Source: Fidelibacterota bacterium
GTDB lineage: Bacteria; Fidelibacterota; Marinisomatia; Marinisomatales; TCS55
NCBI GenBank assembly: GCA_029936965.1
Contig: JAPYRG010000005.1
Location: 1-64,000, forward strand
Length of the DNA stretch: 64,000 nucleotides
Direction of reading: 5' to 3'
Position numbers and translations under genes: made by a program. Under the pieces are notes generated by a model. The model did no database searches. It was given only the letters and a program-made list of their open reading frames with translations, and had not been told where the DNA came from. This document shows positions 46,215-57,200 of this stretch, in pieces. The first letter of the stretch is position 1. Every line of letters starts with the position of its first letter.

Positions 46215-47423
46215 ATGAAGTTAAGCTTACATTTAGCTTTACGTCATTTAAATTCATCTGATAAGTCTAATTTTTCTTCTTTTGCGGGTAAATTATCCAT
46301 AATTGGTTTATCATTTGGTATCGCATCGTTAATCCTAACAATGTCTGTCTATCAAGGTTTTGAAAATACTATTTCCAATAAAATAGCTAGTTTTGATGGC
46401 CATTATAGATTTCAGGATATTCTTGGAAGACCTATTGATGAAAACTCAGATCTAAATAGTACTTTAGAAAATATCCTAAGAGAAAGAAAAGATCCGATCA
46501 TTAGATCATTTGTTCAGGGTCCAGCTCTAATTCGTAAAGGAATCAATGCTGAAGGAGTTATTATTGAAGGAATCAGTGGCAATGGATTAGTAGAACCATT
46601 GAATAATCTTTTAATTGGCGGAACGGGTATATTATCTGATAATTCGATAATAATTGGCAAATCTCTTTCAGATAAATATGGATTAGTAATTGGAGACCCA
46701 CTAGTTATTTTTGATTTAAGTTCTATTTCTGATATTTCTGGGATGTATAGATTGAAACAATTTACAATTGGCGGAATCTTCCATTCAGGGTTAAGTGAGT
46801 ATGATAATAATATGGTATATACATCTATTCAAAATGCTCAATATTTATTAGGGATCGAAGAAAAGATTTCTGGCAAAGTAGTATATTTTACTAAAAATAA
46901 CTTTTCATCAATTTCTAAATTAATAGATGAGAAACTGAGATATCCTTATTACTCTAGTTCTTGGAAAGAAAAACATCATACCTTATTTAAATGGTTAGAA
47001 GTTCAAAAATTGCCTATTATTATTATTTTTGGAATGATTTCATTAGTTGCTATTGTAAATATTATTTCTGCATTAACTATGATTGTGCTAGATAAAATCA
47101 AAACTATAGGAGCCTTACAAGCAGTTGGATTTCGTAAAAAACAGATTAACCTAATATTTCTTTCAAAAGGAGCAATTATTGGGATAATAGGTTCATTGAT
47201 TGGATTATTTATTGCCTTAGTTCTTGGTTGGATGCAAATGAAATATCACATCCTTTCAATATCGGAGGATATATATTTCATGGATCATTTGCCTATATCA
47301 TTCAATATAAATAATATATTATTAATTTTAATTCTAGGGATTATATCTTCTCTAATAGCAAGTTATTGGCCTGCAAGAATCGCAGCAAATATTGAACCAG
47401 CGGATGCGATGAGATACGAATGA
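46215..47423 (+). CDS. lipoprotein-releasing system transmembrane protein (LolC/LolE family)
   Basis: This 402-residue inner-membrane permease is of the FtsX/MacB type. One N-terminal helix (about 26-48, SIIGLSFGIASLILTMSVYQGFENTI) is followed by a large periplasmic domain and three C-terminal helices, with VNIISALTMIVLDKIKTIGALQAVGFRKKQI as the conserved cytoplasmic coupling segment. It overlaps the next permease gene by four bases. With that gene and LolD it should form the exporter that frees lipoproteins from the inner membrane for transfer to LolA. Which permease is LolC and which LolE is not decided from sequence alone. Confidence 0.87.
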   Translation: MKLSLHLALRHLNSSDKSNFSSFAGKLSIIGLSFGIASLILTMSVYQGFENTISNKIASFDGHYRFQDILGRPIDENSDLNSTLENILRERKDPIIRSFVQGPALIRKGINAEGVIIEGISGNGLVEPLNNLLIGGTGILSDNSIIIGKSLSDKYGLVIGDPLVIFDLSSISDISGMYRLKQFTIGGIFHSGLSEYDNNMVYTSIQNAQYLLGIEEKISGKVVYFTKNNFSSISKLIDEKLRYPYYSSSWKEKHHTLFKWLEVQKLPIIIIFGMISLVAIVNIISALTMIVLDKIKTIGALQAVGFRKKQINLIFLSKGAIIGIIGSLIGLFIALVLGWMQMKYHILSISEDIYFMDHLPISFNINNILLILILGIISSLIASYWPARIAANIEPADAMRYE

Positions 47424-48616
47424 AATTCCAATTATTAATTGCAAGAAAGTTTATGTTAGGTGGCTCTGGATCAGGACCAAGCAGGCTAAACGGATGGCTT
47501 TCAATTATTGGTATGATTATTGGTACTTTTGCCATTTTAATATCTTTATCTGTTATGAATGGTTTTGAGGAAAGGGTAATTAAAAAACTGATTGGGTTTG
47601 AAGGAGATATAAGAATAGCATCAAACTTTAATGCTAATCTTGAGCAAATCTATAGTCAGATCGCTTCTAACCCTTTAATTGATGAAGCATTATTATATAA
47701 AGAAAGGATTGGATTGATATTAGCTAAAGATGATTCCAAAAGAATAGTAACATTTAAATCTATTAATATGGAAAATCTCAGCTCATTTTATAATATTGAC
47801 TTTATTAATAACGCAACAGATGTATCGGAAGATGGGATAGCAGTTGGTTACTTATTAGCTCAGAGATTAAATATAGATATTGGCGATCAATTGACAATTA
47901 TGAGCCCTATTGATCAATCAAATTCTATTGGGCTCCCAATTCTTGTGGATGTTACAGTAAGTAAAATATTTAATTCTGAAGTTTTGGATTTTGATGATAG
48001 AGTAGTTTTTATTAGTAAAGAAATTGGAAATAGAATATTTTTGCGTAAGAAACATTATGATGGAATTGATATCCGTTTAAAAAATAGAAACGATTTATCT
48101 CGTTTAAAATTAAAGTTACAAAATGATTATAAAAATTTATCTATTAAGAGTTGGGAAGATTTACATGAAGCATTAATTACAGCTATGCGACTCGAAAGAT
48201 TGGGCGCATTGGCAGTACTTTGTTTAATTATTTTAGTATCAAGTTTTAATCTTATTTCCACATTAGTTTTAGTCATTATACAAAAAATTCGCCAAATTGG
48301 AATTCTTAGAGCTATAGGATCTTCTAATAAGGATATCAGAAAAATAATTCTTATTCAAGGGATCTTAATTGGTGGAGTTGGAGCATCTATTGGAATTATA
48401 GCCAGTCTTTTACTAATTACAATTCAAAATATTTATGGAATTATACCCATCCCATCTGATATATATTTTATAAGCCAATTACCTATGACAATAAAGCCAA
48501 ATGATGTAATGATTGTTGTGTTAATATCATTAATATTTATTACTGTTTCTAGTTTAATTGCTTCAAGACAAGCTATAATTATTGGAATAAGGGATTCGCT
48601 ACAATGGGAAAAATAA
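47420..48616 (+). CDS. lipoprotein-releasing system transmembrane protein (LolC/LolE family)
   Basis: This second permease of the pair has 398 residues and the same architecture: N-terminal helix in LNGWLSIIGMIIGTFAILISLSVMNGFEERV, a periplasmic domain, then three helices with the coupling segment TLVLVIIQKIRQIGILRAIGSSNKDI. It is diverged from its neighbour, which argues for a true LolC-LolE heterodimer rather than a single LolF-like permease. It overlaps lolD by 13 bases. Confidence 0.87.
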   Translation: MKFQLLIARKFMLGGSGSGPSRLNGWLSIIGMIIGTFAILISLSVMNGFEERVIKKLIGFEGDIRIASNFNANLEQIYSQIASNPLIDEALLYKERIGLILAKDDSKRIVTFKSINMENLSSFYNIDFINNATDVSEDGIAVGYLLAQRLNIDIGDQLTIMSPIDQSNSIGLPILVDVTVSKIFNSEVLDFDDRVVFISKEIGNRIFLRKKHYDGIDIRLKNRNDLSRLKLKLQNDYKNLSIKSWEDLHEALITAMRLERLGALAVLCLIILVSSFNLISTLVLVIIQKIRQIGILRAIGSSNKDIRKIILIQGILIGGVGASIGIIASLLLITIQNIYGIIPIPSDIYFISQLPMTIKPNDVMIVVLISLIFITVSSLIASRQAIIIGIRDSLQWEK

Positions 48617-49287
48617 TTTTAGAAACAAAAAAACTTACCAAATCATATTCTAATGGAAAAAAAAAATTAGATGTTATAAAAAATCTAAATTTAAAAATCG
48701 ATACTGCTGAAATTATCACTATTGTTGGAGAGTCTGGTTCCGGGAAAACAACATTGTTGAATTTGCTTGGAGGTCTTGATCATCCAGATTCAGGCGAATT
48801 AATTATTCTAGGTAAAAATATTTTAGAATTGAATAATAATGATATATCAGAATTTAGAAATAAAGATTTAGGTTTTATTTTTCAATTTCATCATTTGCTT
48901 CCAGAGTTCACTGCCTATGAAAACGTTTTAATGCCTACGCTAATAAATGATGATGTGCATGATAAAGAAATTATGGCTGATGAATTGTTTGAATATGTTA
49001 ATCTTTATGATAGAAAGGGCCATTATCCTTCTGAACTTTCTGGCGGAGAAAGATTGCGTGTAGCAGTTCTTAGGGCATTAATAAATCGGCCAGCTTTGAT
49101 ATTAGCTGATGAGCCAACAGGAAATCTAGATGCTGATAATTCAAAAAAATTAATGAAATTATTCAAAAAAATTAATTCTGATTTTAATCAAACGTTTATA
49201 ATAACAACACATAACCCTGTAGTTGCTAAAATTGGAACGCGTTGTTTAAAAATGATTAATGGCCGATTAAGAAAAAATAATTTATAA
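48604..49287 (+). CDS. lolD: lipoprotein-releasing system ATP-binding protein LolD
   Basis: This ATPase of the LolCDE exporter has 227 residues. Walker A GESGSGKTT is at 42-50, the signature LSGGERLRVAVLRAL in the middle, Walker B ALILADEPTGNLDADN after it and the switch histidine in ITTHNPVVA. IFQFHHLLPEFTAYENVLMP is typical of the LolD/MacB/FtsE group. The two preceding permeases identify it as LolD. A strong terminator follows at 49298-49324, closing the unit that runs at least from lysS. Confidence 0.9.
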   Translation: MGKIILETKKLTKSYSNGKKKLDVIKNLNLKIDTAEIITIVGESGSGKTTLLNLLGGLDHPDSGELIILGKNILELNNNDISEFRNKDLGFIFQFHHLLPEFTAYENVLMPTLINDDVHDKEIMADELFEYVNLYDRKGHYPSELSGGERLRVAVLRALINRPALILADEPTGNLDADNSKKLMKLFKKINSDFNQTFIITTHNPVVAKIGTRCLKMINGRLRKNNL

Positions 49288-49297
49288 TTAATTTATT

Positions 49298-49324
49298 AGC
49301 TTTATATCATACTAAAGCTTTTTT
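49298..49324 (+). terminator. Rho-independent terminator after lolD
   Basis: AGCTTTA (49298-49304) pairs perfectly with TAAAGCT (49313-49319) across an eight-base loop, followed by a run of T to 49324. It separates the lol genes from clpC, whose ATG is 16 bases further. Confidence 0.7.
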
Positions 49325-49339
49325 AATATTTGGTTCGAT

Positions 49340-51829
49340 ATGAAGGAGAATTTTTCTAAACGCGTTCAGTTAATTATAAAAAATGCTAAAGAAGAAGCTA
49401 TACGACTTGGGCATAGCTATGTAGGTTCTGAACATCTTCTTTTAGGCATCATTAAGGAATCTTCAGGCCTTTCTATAAAAATATTCGAGATTTATGATTG
49501 TAATATTTTAGATCTAAAATCTATGATTGAGGATATGATTAAAAGTTCAGGCGGAACACTAACATTAGGTCATTTGCCTTTTACAAGAAGATCTGAAAGG
49601 ATATTGCGAAATTCATATAATGAGGCTACTGCACTAGGAGCATCATTAGCTGATGATGAGCATTTATTATTATCGATGCTTAAAGAGACTGATGGTATCG
49701 CCTATGAAGTACTAAATGCATATAGTATAGATTATGATAGTGTTTTAAGTCTGATGGAGAATGAAGAGATTGATGATAATGAAGAATATGACTCAACAAA
49801 AGTTTCAAAAAAGTCTAATATTTCAAAAACTCCAGCATTAGATCATTTTTCTAGAGATATTACTAATCTTGCTAAAAACGGGGATCTTGACCCTGTAATT
49901 GGTCGAGACGAAGAGATAGAACGTGTTGCCCAGATATTAACACGTAGAAAAAAGAATAATCCTGTATTAATAGGTGAACCTGGTGTCGGAAAAACAGCAA
50001 TTATAGAAGGATTGGCTCAAAGAATTATTGGTAAAGAGATTCCAAGATTATTACATAATAAACGCATTTTATCATTGGATTTGCCTGCCATAGTTGCTGG
50101 AACTAAATATAGAGGGCAATTTGAAGAGCGTTTGAAAACAATAATGCTTGAATTAGAGTCATCAGAAAATATAATTATTTTTATTGATGAACTTCATACT
50201 ATTGTTGGAGCAGGTGGGGCTTCAGGGTCTTTAGATGCATCTAATATGTTTAAACCCTCTTTAGCTCGAGGAGATATCCACTGTATTGGCGCTACTACAT
50301 TAGATGAATTTCGTAAATATGTTGAGAAGGATGGTGCGTTAGAACGTAGGTTTCAAAAAATAACGGTTAATCCGCCAAGTATTGAAGAATCTATAGAGAT
50401 ATTAAAAGGGTTGCAGGATTCATATGAAAATCATCATAATGTTTCCTATGAAGATAAAGCTATTGAAGCATGCGTATATTTATCACACAGATATATTTCA
50501 GATAAATTTTTACCTGATAAAGCCATTGATATTTTAGATGAATCTGGTAGCCGAGCACATATGTTAAATATGGATGTGCCTCAAGAACTAATTGATATTG
50601 AGTTGAAAATAGAAAAGTTGCGTCGTCAAAAAGAAGATGTCATTGTTGCGCAGAAATATGAAGATGCTGCAGCTATTCGAGATAAAGAACAAAATCTTCT
50701 ATCTAAGCTTGAAACGCTTCAAAAAAAATGGTATCAAGACGACTCTAAAAATCGGTTTGTGATTACGGAAGACAATGTTGCTGATGTAGTGAGTTTAGTC
50801 TCAGGAATACCAGTTAATAAAGTTGCTCAGTCCGAATCTCAAAAATTGCTTAAGATGAAAGATGAACTACACAAATTAATTATTGGGCAGAATGAAGCAA
50901 TTGATAGCGTTACAAGATCAATCCAAAGAGCAAGAACAGGTTTAAAAAGCCATAAAAGACCAATAGGTGTATTTATGTTTCTTGGACCCACAGGCGTAGG
51001 AAAAACTGAACTTGCAAAGGTTCTTGCTAATTATTTATTTAGCCATACAGAATCCTTAATAAAAATTGATATGTCTGAATATGGGGAGAGATTTTCTGTA
51101 TCTCGTCTAATTGGTGCTCCTCCTGGGTATGTCGGATATGAAGAAGGGGGAGAATTAACTGAAAAAGTTAGACGTAACCCCTACTCAGTTATTTTATTTG
51201 ATGAGTTTGAAAAAGCACATTTAGATATAACAAATATATTACTGCAGGTATTTGATGAGGGAGTTCTGACTGATGGTCTTGGTCGCAAAGTAGATTTTCG
51301 AAATACGATAATAATAATGACTTCTAATCTTGGTACTAAAGACATAAAGAGCGATAGCAGATATGGTTTTATTGAAAAATCTAACGCTTTTGATTATGAA
51401 AACATTAAGAGTATAATAATTAAAAATGTAAAAAATGTATTTAGTCCAGAATTATTAAATCGCATAGATGAAAAAATTGTATTCCATACATTGGATGAAA
51501 ATGATGTACTAAGTATTGTGGATTTACAATTAAAAGAGCTTGTTCATAATCTTGAAAAATTAAATTATGATATTAATGTAACTAAGCGCGCGCGGAAGCT
51601 ACTAACTAAACTTGGTTTTCATAATGAATATGGCGCAAGAAATTTAAGAAGAACAATTCAGAATTATATCGAAGATTCAATATCTGAGTTGCTTTTGGAA
51701 AATAAATTTGTTCAAGGCGATAAAATTACTGTTGATGTTAAACAGAATGAATTTACTTTTTCCTCAAATCAAAAAAAAAACGTCCACAAGCGTAAAAAGA
51801 GTAAAAACGAAAACCCCCAAAAAGTATAG
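49340..51829 (+). CDS. clpC: ATP-dependent Clp protease ATP-binding subunit ClpC
   Basis: This AAA+ unfoldase feeds substrates to ClpP. It has 829 residues: two Clp-N repeats (about 5-145), first AAA domain with Walker [10 protein letters not shown] (about 212-220), a middle region with a UVR-type motif ([17 protein letters not shown]...[15 protein letters not shown], about 414-455) that distinguishes ClpC from ClpB, and second AAA domain with GPTGVGKTE (about 549). SRYGFIEKS near residue 680 probably forms the ClpP-docking loop. No mcsA, mcsB or ctsR gene is nearby. The C-terminus is a Lys-rich tail. Confidence 0.94.
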   Translation: MKENFSKRVQLIIKNAKEEAIRLGHSYVGSEHLLLGIIKESSGLSIKIFEIYDCNILDLKSMIEDMIKSSGGTLTLGHLPFTRRSERILRNSYNEATALGASLADDEHLLLSMLKETDGIAYEVLNAYSIDYDSVLSLMENEEIDDNEEYDSTKVSKKSNISKTPALDHFSRDITNLAKNGDLDPVIGRDEEIERVAQILTRRKKNNPVLIGEPGVGKTAIIEGLAQRIIGKEIPRLLHNKRILSLDLPAIVAGTKYRGQFEERLKTIMLELESSENIIIFIDELHTIVGAGGASGSLDASNMFKPSLARGDIHCIGATTLDEFRKYVEKDGALERRFQKITVNPPSIEESIEILKGLQDSYENHHNVSYEDKAIEACVYLSHRYISDKFLPDKAIDILDESGSRAHMLNMDVPQELIDIELKIEKLRRQKEDVIVAQKYEDAAAIRDKEQNLLSKLETLQKKWYQDDSKNRFVITEDNVADVVSLVSGIPVNKVAQSESQKLLKMKDELHKLIIGQNEAIDSVTRSIQRARTGLKSHKRPIGVFMFLGPTGVGKTELAKVLANYLFSHTESLIKIDMSEYGERFSVSRLIGAPPGYVGYEEGGELTEKVRRNPYSVILFDEFEKAHLDITNILLQVFDEGVLTDGLGRKVDFRNTIIIMTSNLGTKDIKSDSRYGFIEKSNAFDYENIKSIIIKNVKNVFSPELLNRIDEKIVFHTLDENDVLSIVDLQLKELVHNLEKLNYDINVTKRARKLLTKLGFHNEYGARNLRRTIQNYIEDSISELLLENKFVQGDKITVDVKQNEFTFSSNQKKNVHKRKKSKNENPQKV

Positions 51830-51865
51830 CTATAGCTGTCATATTGGTGTATAATATTCATATAT

Positions 51866-51897
51866 ATGCCAATAAGGCACATATAGTGCTTTGGCAT
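51866..51897 (+). other. imperfect inverted repeat between clpC and the small membrane protein
   Basis: ATGCCAA (51866-51872) pairs with TTGGCAT (51891-51897), and inside it GCAC (51877-51880) pairs with GTGC (51886-51889) around ATATA. No T run follows, so it is not a standard intrinsic terminator; it could be an mRNA 3'-end structure or an operator. Confidence 0.45.
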
Positions 51898-51942
51898 AGA
51901 TATTGTCTTAATATTTATAATACATTAAAAAATAAAAAGAAT

Positions 51943-52167
51943 ATGCAAAATATTAGAAATTTTATGATTAAGTATCCGTTATTATCTATAGCAATGCTTT
52001 TTCCTATTTGTTTAATAATAATAACTGGAGTTATGTCAATCATTATAAAATTTGTTTTACCTATTGTACTAGCATTTTGGTTATCTAGTATAATTTATAC
52101 TTCAATTATAGGTAAAAATTCTATTAAATATTATTCTAAACCATTATGGTTTATAAGGTATAGATAA
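51943..52167 (+). CDS. small unknown membrane protein
   Basis: This 74-residue product from ATG 51943 (MQNIRNFMIKYPLLSI...) has two hydrophobic segments (about 12-32 and 34-52) and a basic C-terminus ending in FIRYR. I do not recognise a family. The open frame extends upstream to a TTG at 51844, but that part is a run of unlikely codons through an inverted repeat, so the shorter form is preferred. It lies between clpC and dnaK, both proteostasis genes, with no evidence that it shares their role. It may be an authentic small membrane protein or a chance frame. Confidence 0.45.
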   Translation: MQNIRNFMIKYPLLSIAMLFPICLIIITGVMSIIIKFVLPIVLAFWLSSIIYTSIIGKNSIKYYSKPLWFIRYR

Positions 52168-52187
52168 AATTTTCTAATTAGTACAGT

Positions 52188-52193
52188 AAGGAG
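52188..52193 (+). promoter_or_regulatory. strong Shine-Dalgarno of dnaK
   Basis: AAGGAG nine bases before ATG 52203. It is one of the few perfect ribosome binding sites in the window, in line with high expression of dnaK. I did not find a CIRCE inverted repeat in the 35-base spacer. Confidence 0.75.
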
Positions 52194-52202
52194 AAATATA
52201 TT

Positions 52203-54107
52203 ATGAGCAAAATTATTGGAATTGATCTAGGAACAACAAATTCATGTGTAGCTGTTCTTGAAGGTGGAGAACCATCAGTTATAACAAGCCCTGAAGGAGG
52301 ACGTACTATGCCATCAGTTATTGCATTTACAAACAATGATGAAAGACTGGTAGGTCAACCTGCTAAACGTCAAGCTGTTACTAATCCATTAAATACAATT
52401 TTTTCCATTAAAAGATTTATGGGAAGAAAATTTGGTGAGGTAGCAAATGAAATAGATGAAGTTCCTTACAAGATCGAAAAAGGAACAAATGATGGAGTCG
52501 TGGTTAATATAAATGATAAAAAATATAATCCTCCTGAAATCAGTGCTATGGTTCTGCAAAAACTAAAACAAATGGCTGAAGAACATCTTGGATCAACTGT
52601 TACTGATGCAGTAATTACAGTTCCAGCATATTTTAATGATTCTCAAAGGCAAGCAACTAAAGATGCTGGCAAAATAGCCGGATTAAATGTACGTAGAATA
52701 ATTAATGAACCAACAGCTGCTGCACTTGCATATGGACTTGAAAAGAAAAAAGATGAAAAAATTGCTGTATTTGATTTAGGTGGTGGAACATTTGATATAT
52801 CCATCCTTGAATTAGGAGATGGTGTTTTTGAAGTAAAGTCTACTAATGGTGATACGCATTTAGGTGGAGATGACTTTGATCAAAAAGTGCTTAATTGGAT
52901 AGCAGATGAATTTAAATCAAGTGATGGTATTAATCTTAAAGAAGACCCTATGGCCCTTCAACGATTGAGGGAGGCTGCTGAAGCAGCTAAAAAAGAATTA
53001 TCTAGTTCTAAACAAACTGAAATTAATTTACCATTTATTACCGCAGATGCTTCAGGTCCAAAGCATTTAAACCTAACTCTCACCAGGGCAAAGTTCGAAG
53101 AATTAGTAGCTGATTTAGTCCAAAGGATTATCGATCCATGTAAAACAGCATTAAGCGATGCTGGTTTAAAACCTGATGAAATCGATGAGGTGATTCTAGT
53201 GGGAGGTTCGTCAAGAATGCCTAAGATACAAGAGAAAGTGAAAGAAATTTTTGGAAAAGAATCAAATAAAAGTGTAAATCCGGATGAAGTTGTTGCTTTA
53301 GGAGCATCAATTCAAGGTGGAGTTCTTGCTGGTGATGTAGATGATGTATTATTGCTTGATGTTACACCCTTGTCTCTTGGTATTGAGACTCTTGGCTCTG
53401 TATCAACCAAATTAATAGAAAGAAATACAACTATACCAACAAAGAAATCCCAAATATTCAGCACTGCTGCAGATAATCAGACTACTGTAGAAATACACGT
53501 TTTGCAAGGTGAGAGAGAAATGGCAGTTGATAATAAAACTATAGGAAGATTTCATCTTGATGGCATACCTGCATCTCCACGTGGCGTACCTCAAATTGAG
53601 GTTACTTTTGATATTGATGCAAATGGAATACTAAATGTAGGCGCAAAGGATAAAGCAACAGGAAAAGAACAGAGTATTAGGATCGAAGCTTCAAGTGGCC
53701 TAAGTGACTCAGAAGTAGATAAGATGATAAATGAAGCAAAGCAACACGAACAAGAGGATAAACAGAAAAGAGAGCTTATTGATTTACACAATCAAGCTGA
53801 ACAATTAGTTTATCAAACTGAGAGTAATATTAAAGAGTTTGATAAAAAAATGGGTGATGAAGACAAGAAGAGCATAAATGATGCACTTGAAAATTTGAAA
53901 AAAGCAAATGCTAACTCTACCAAAAGCGATATTCAATCAGCTATAGATTCATTGAATAATGTATGGAGTGGTTTAGCAAATAAACTATATGATGAAACCA
54001 AACCCCCTAATGAAAATAGTGATAAGAATGCAAATAAAGATAAGACAAAAAAAGGCGTAAAAGAAGAGGGTGAAATAGAGGATGCAGATTTTGAAGTTGT
54101 TGATTAG
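52203..54107 (+). CDS. dnaK: molecular chaperone DnaK (Hsp70)
   Basis: This 634-residue Hsp70 binds unfolded polypeptides in an ATP-driven cycle. ATPase-domain motifs are [68 protein letters not shown] and [14 protein letters not shown]. The substrate-binding domain begins at [13 protein letters not shown], and the acidic C-terminal tail ends [11 protein letters not shown], close to the EEVKDKK-type end of bacterial DnaK. grpE and dnaJ are not in the window. A perfect intrinsic terminator follows, so it appears to end its unit. Confidence 0.97.
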   Translation: MSKIIGIDLGTTNSCVAVLEGGEPSVITSPEGGRTMPSVIAFTNNDERLVGQPAKRQAVTNPLNTIFSIKRFMGRKFGEVANEIDEVPYKIEKGTNDGVVVNINDKKYNPPEISAMVLQKLKQMAEEHLGSTVTDAVITVPAYFNDSQRQATKDAGKIAGLNVRRIINEPTAAALAYGLEKKKDEKIAVFDLGGGTFDISILELGDGVFEVKSTNGDTHLGGDDFDQKVLNWIADEFKSSDGINLKEDPMALQRLREAAEAAKKELSSSKQTEINLPFITADASGPKHLNLTLTRAKFEELVADLVQRIIDPCKTALSDAGLKPDEIDEVILVGGSSRMPKIQEKVKEIFGKESNKSVNPDEVVALGASIQGGVLAGDVDDVLLLDVTPLSLGIETLGSVSTKLIERNTTIPTKKSQIFSTAADNQTTVEIHVLQGEREMAVDNKTIGRFHLDGIPASPRGVPQIEVTFDIDANGILNVGAKDKATGKEQSIRIEASSGLSDSEVDKMINEAKQHEQEDKQKRELIDLHNQAEQLVYQTESNIKEFDKKMGDEDKKSINDALENLKKANANSTKSDIQSAIDSLNNVWSGLANKLYDETKPPNENSDKNANKDKTKKGVKEEGEIEDADFEVVD

Positions 54108-54141
54108 TTAGTTTGTATTAATTGTCAATTACATAAAAACG

Positions 54142-54176
54142 AAAAGAGCGTCTATATAGACGCTCTTTTTGTTTTT
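54142..54176 (+). terminator. strong Rho-independent terminator after dnaK
   Basis: AGAGCGTCTA (54145-54154) pairs perfectly with TAGACGCTCT (54157-54166) over a two-base loop and is followed by TTTTTGTTTTT; A residues precede the stem, so it may work in both directions. It lies 35 bases after the dnaK stop. Confidence 0.92.
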
Positions 54177-54223
54177 GGAACATGACGCTTGTATATTCGT
54201 TAGCTTAGTATAACGTATACAAT

Positions 54224-57200
54224 ATGAAAATTACACTTTCTATTATATCTATTATTACTATAACAATAATATTTGTGATATTAACTCCCTCTTTTTGGAA
54301 AAACCGAATAGAAGATCAGTTGAATAAGCAGTTATCTCAAAGAGGCGATTGGGAAGTTAAATTTCATAAGTTAAATGGACACCTACTATTCAATGTGTCT
54401 ATTGATTCTTTATATCTAAGCAATCCCAATAGTTCTAATGTTTCAATATCAAAGGTTGATATGAAACTTAATTTTTTTAAGTCATTATTCGCTTATCCAA
54501 GTCTCAAATATTTAAAATTGACAGATCTAACTACAAATCTTTATAGATCATCTAAATCTATTGATTCAAAATCGGACCCTTTTGAATTAAAATCTATTCT
54601 AGAGCAAAAAATGTCTATAGATCTATTATATATTAACGGAATGATTTCAATTCCCGAAATTAAGATTATTAATGATTTTGTTTTTGATTTTGATGGAAAA
54701 TTCCATATTGATAAGAATTCAATTGATCTAGATGTAAATAGATTATTTGTTTCGTTAGATAGCACGGAATTTGATATGCAATTAAAAGACTCTAAAATTT
54801 CATTATTACCAGCTAAGATTATTTGTGATGATTTAAATGGATATATTGATTCTTTGGGTATTTCAGGACAATTTATTTATAGTTGGATTGATGAAGAAGA
54901 AATGAAAATGGATCTTTTCATCGATAAATACGAAATACCTAAAACATTTTTTGAGAGATTACCCCTTCATCCAAAGTTTTCAGCATTAGAGACTGAAGTT
55001 CATATTCAATCTGATTTAAAAACATTTGAAGGAAATATTACACTCTCTAATGATTTAGGTCTAAATACATCTGGGAATATCTCACTTACTAACTTTGAAA
55101 ATTTTATTTCTATTGATGAAGTAAAGTTAGAAGGTGAAAATGCAAGTCTATCAATGAATGGTATTTACCAAAAAAATGGACAGTTTAATTCTTCAATAAA
55201 ATTGACAGACTTTGATATTAATCAATGGATTGTTGATGATATGCCAACTGATCTAAATGGGCAGTTAGATATAGAAGCGAATATAATTGAAAGTAGACTT
55301 CAGGAAATAATTCTAACGATGGAACTTATTGAAAATAAATTATATAAAGATCGTCAGATTTCTATATTTGGTACCGTAGACTATGTTGATAATTATTTAA
55401 ATATTGAAGAGCCTCTTCAATTATCCATTGGTAAAAGTAAAATTATTGTTACTGGTTCTAGTAATTTTAAAGATAAGATATATGATTTAGATTTTGATTT
55501 AGATAATGCAGATGTTTTTATAATAAATAATTTCTGGTCTGATAGCCTAGAAAGTGGTAAGGCTACAGGCAATCTTTCTGTTTCAGGAACTTTTGAGGAT
55601 CCAGATTTAAATGCTGAATTAGTATTAGATGATATAAAGTATAAAAATTTTAATTTAGAGAGTTTTGAGTTTTTTGGAAATTTGAATAAAAAAGGTGATT
55701 ATACTATTGGTAATTGTCAATTAAGAATTGGTAATGGTAAATGGAACGATGAAAGTTTTGAAAGTGGAGTAGTTGATTTATCATACTCAAAAGAAGGCAT
55801 AGAGATTCAGAGTGCTGAGTTTAAAAACAATATGGATTTTTTCCAGTTATCAGGTTTTTTGCACAGTGATGGTAATGGTATTTTTAATCGATTACAAATA
55901 GCAACTGGTCAAAGATATATAATTAACACTAAACCAGTAGAATTTACACTTGGAGAAGGCGTTGACCTTCTCCAAGTGGATCTTGGTGAAAATGAATTAA
56001 TCTTAAAGCCGTTTGAATTCCATGTAAATGATGGAATCATTACAGGACATTTATCACTTACTGATGAGGTTGATGGTCGATTAAAAATATCAAATGTTGG
56101 AACAGATATAATCGACTTTTTAATACCTGAAAATTTAATAATTAATGGACAGGTTTTCGGTGAGTTTTATGTTTCAACTGTTGATCATTCTTTAGATTAC
56201 TCCATAGATGTTTCGATAAAAAATGGTGAAATTGCCTCACAAAAATTTGATGAATTGATTATTTCAACATTCTATAGTGATTCAACTCTTCATATAGAAG
56301 ATATTACCCTGATTCATGGCGCTGAAACCGGTATTCAGATTTCTGGTATAGTCCCTCAATATTATGAATTAGACAATCCTAAGGAAATTGACGCTAGTAT
56401 AAATATGAAAAATATTGATATCTCAGTATTTACACAGTTTGTTCCCAATTGGTTTGAACTTGATGGATTAATTTCTGGAGATATACATTTAGGGGGGGTT
56501 CCCAATATGACAAAATTCGATTTTAGCTTAAATATTAATGATGCAATGTTTGAAGGTCTCCATTTAGGATCTGTAGCTGCTTTTGGCCTTTATGATTCTT
56601 ACAAACTTTATTTTAACAAATTTTCAGCAATTAGAAATTTTGACCACTCAATTTCTGGCGTTGCTTATTTGCCTTTAGATTTAAACTTTAGTTCGGATAA
56701 TTTTGGTCAATACTTTTTTTCTGATTCTATGATTGTTGATGTATCTGGCGAGTTCAATCATCTTGAATTTTTAAGTCATTATTTATCTGATATTGATTCT
56801 ATAAATGGTGATCATGATATCTCATTAACTATATATGGAACACCTAATAAATTGTATCGAGATGGAAAAATTTTAATAAATGATGCAACAATTTATACTA
56901 TTTTACTAGATAACCCAATTGAAGGTATAAAAGGATCAGGGAAGCTTCATAAAAATTTGCTTACTATTGATAATTTATCTGGAGATATAATAAAAAATAA
57001 TGAAAATAAAACTGACAACATTTTAGTTAGTGGGAATTTAAATATGAATAAATTCTTTGATCCTTATTATAACTTAAATATTATTGGTGACAATGTTTTT
57101 TTTAAAACTTTATTAGGAGATATTGAAGGCATAGTAAATCTAGATCTCGATATTTATGGTAGAGATACAATAACAATTGCCGGTCAGATTGAAGCACTAG

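Noticed and set aside
51830-52202. CIRCE or HrcA operator before dnaK
   Set aside because: I looked for the TTAGCACTC-N9-GAGTGCTAA pattern and did not find it; the inverted repeat there has a different sequence.
54189-54214. promoter-like TTGTAT and TATAAC before tamB
   Set aside because: The spacing of 14 bases is too short for a sigma-70 type promoter and the region is AT-rich; not reported as a feature.
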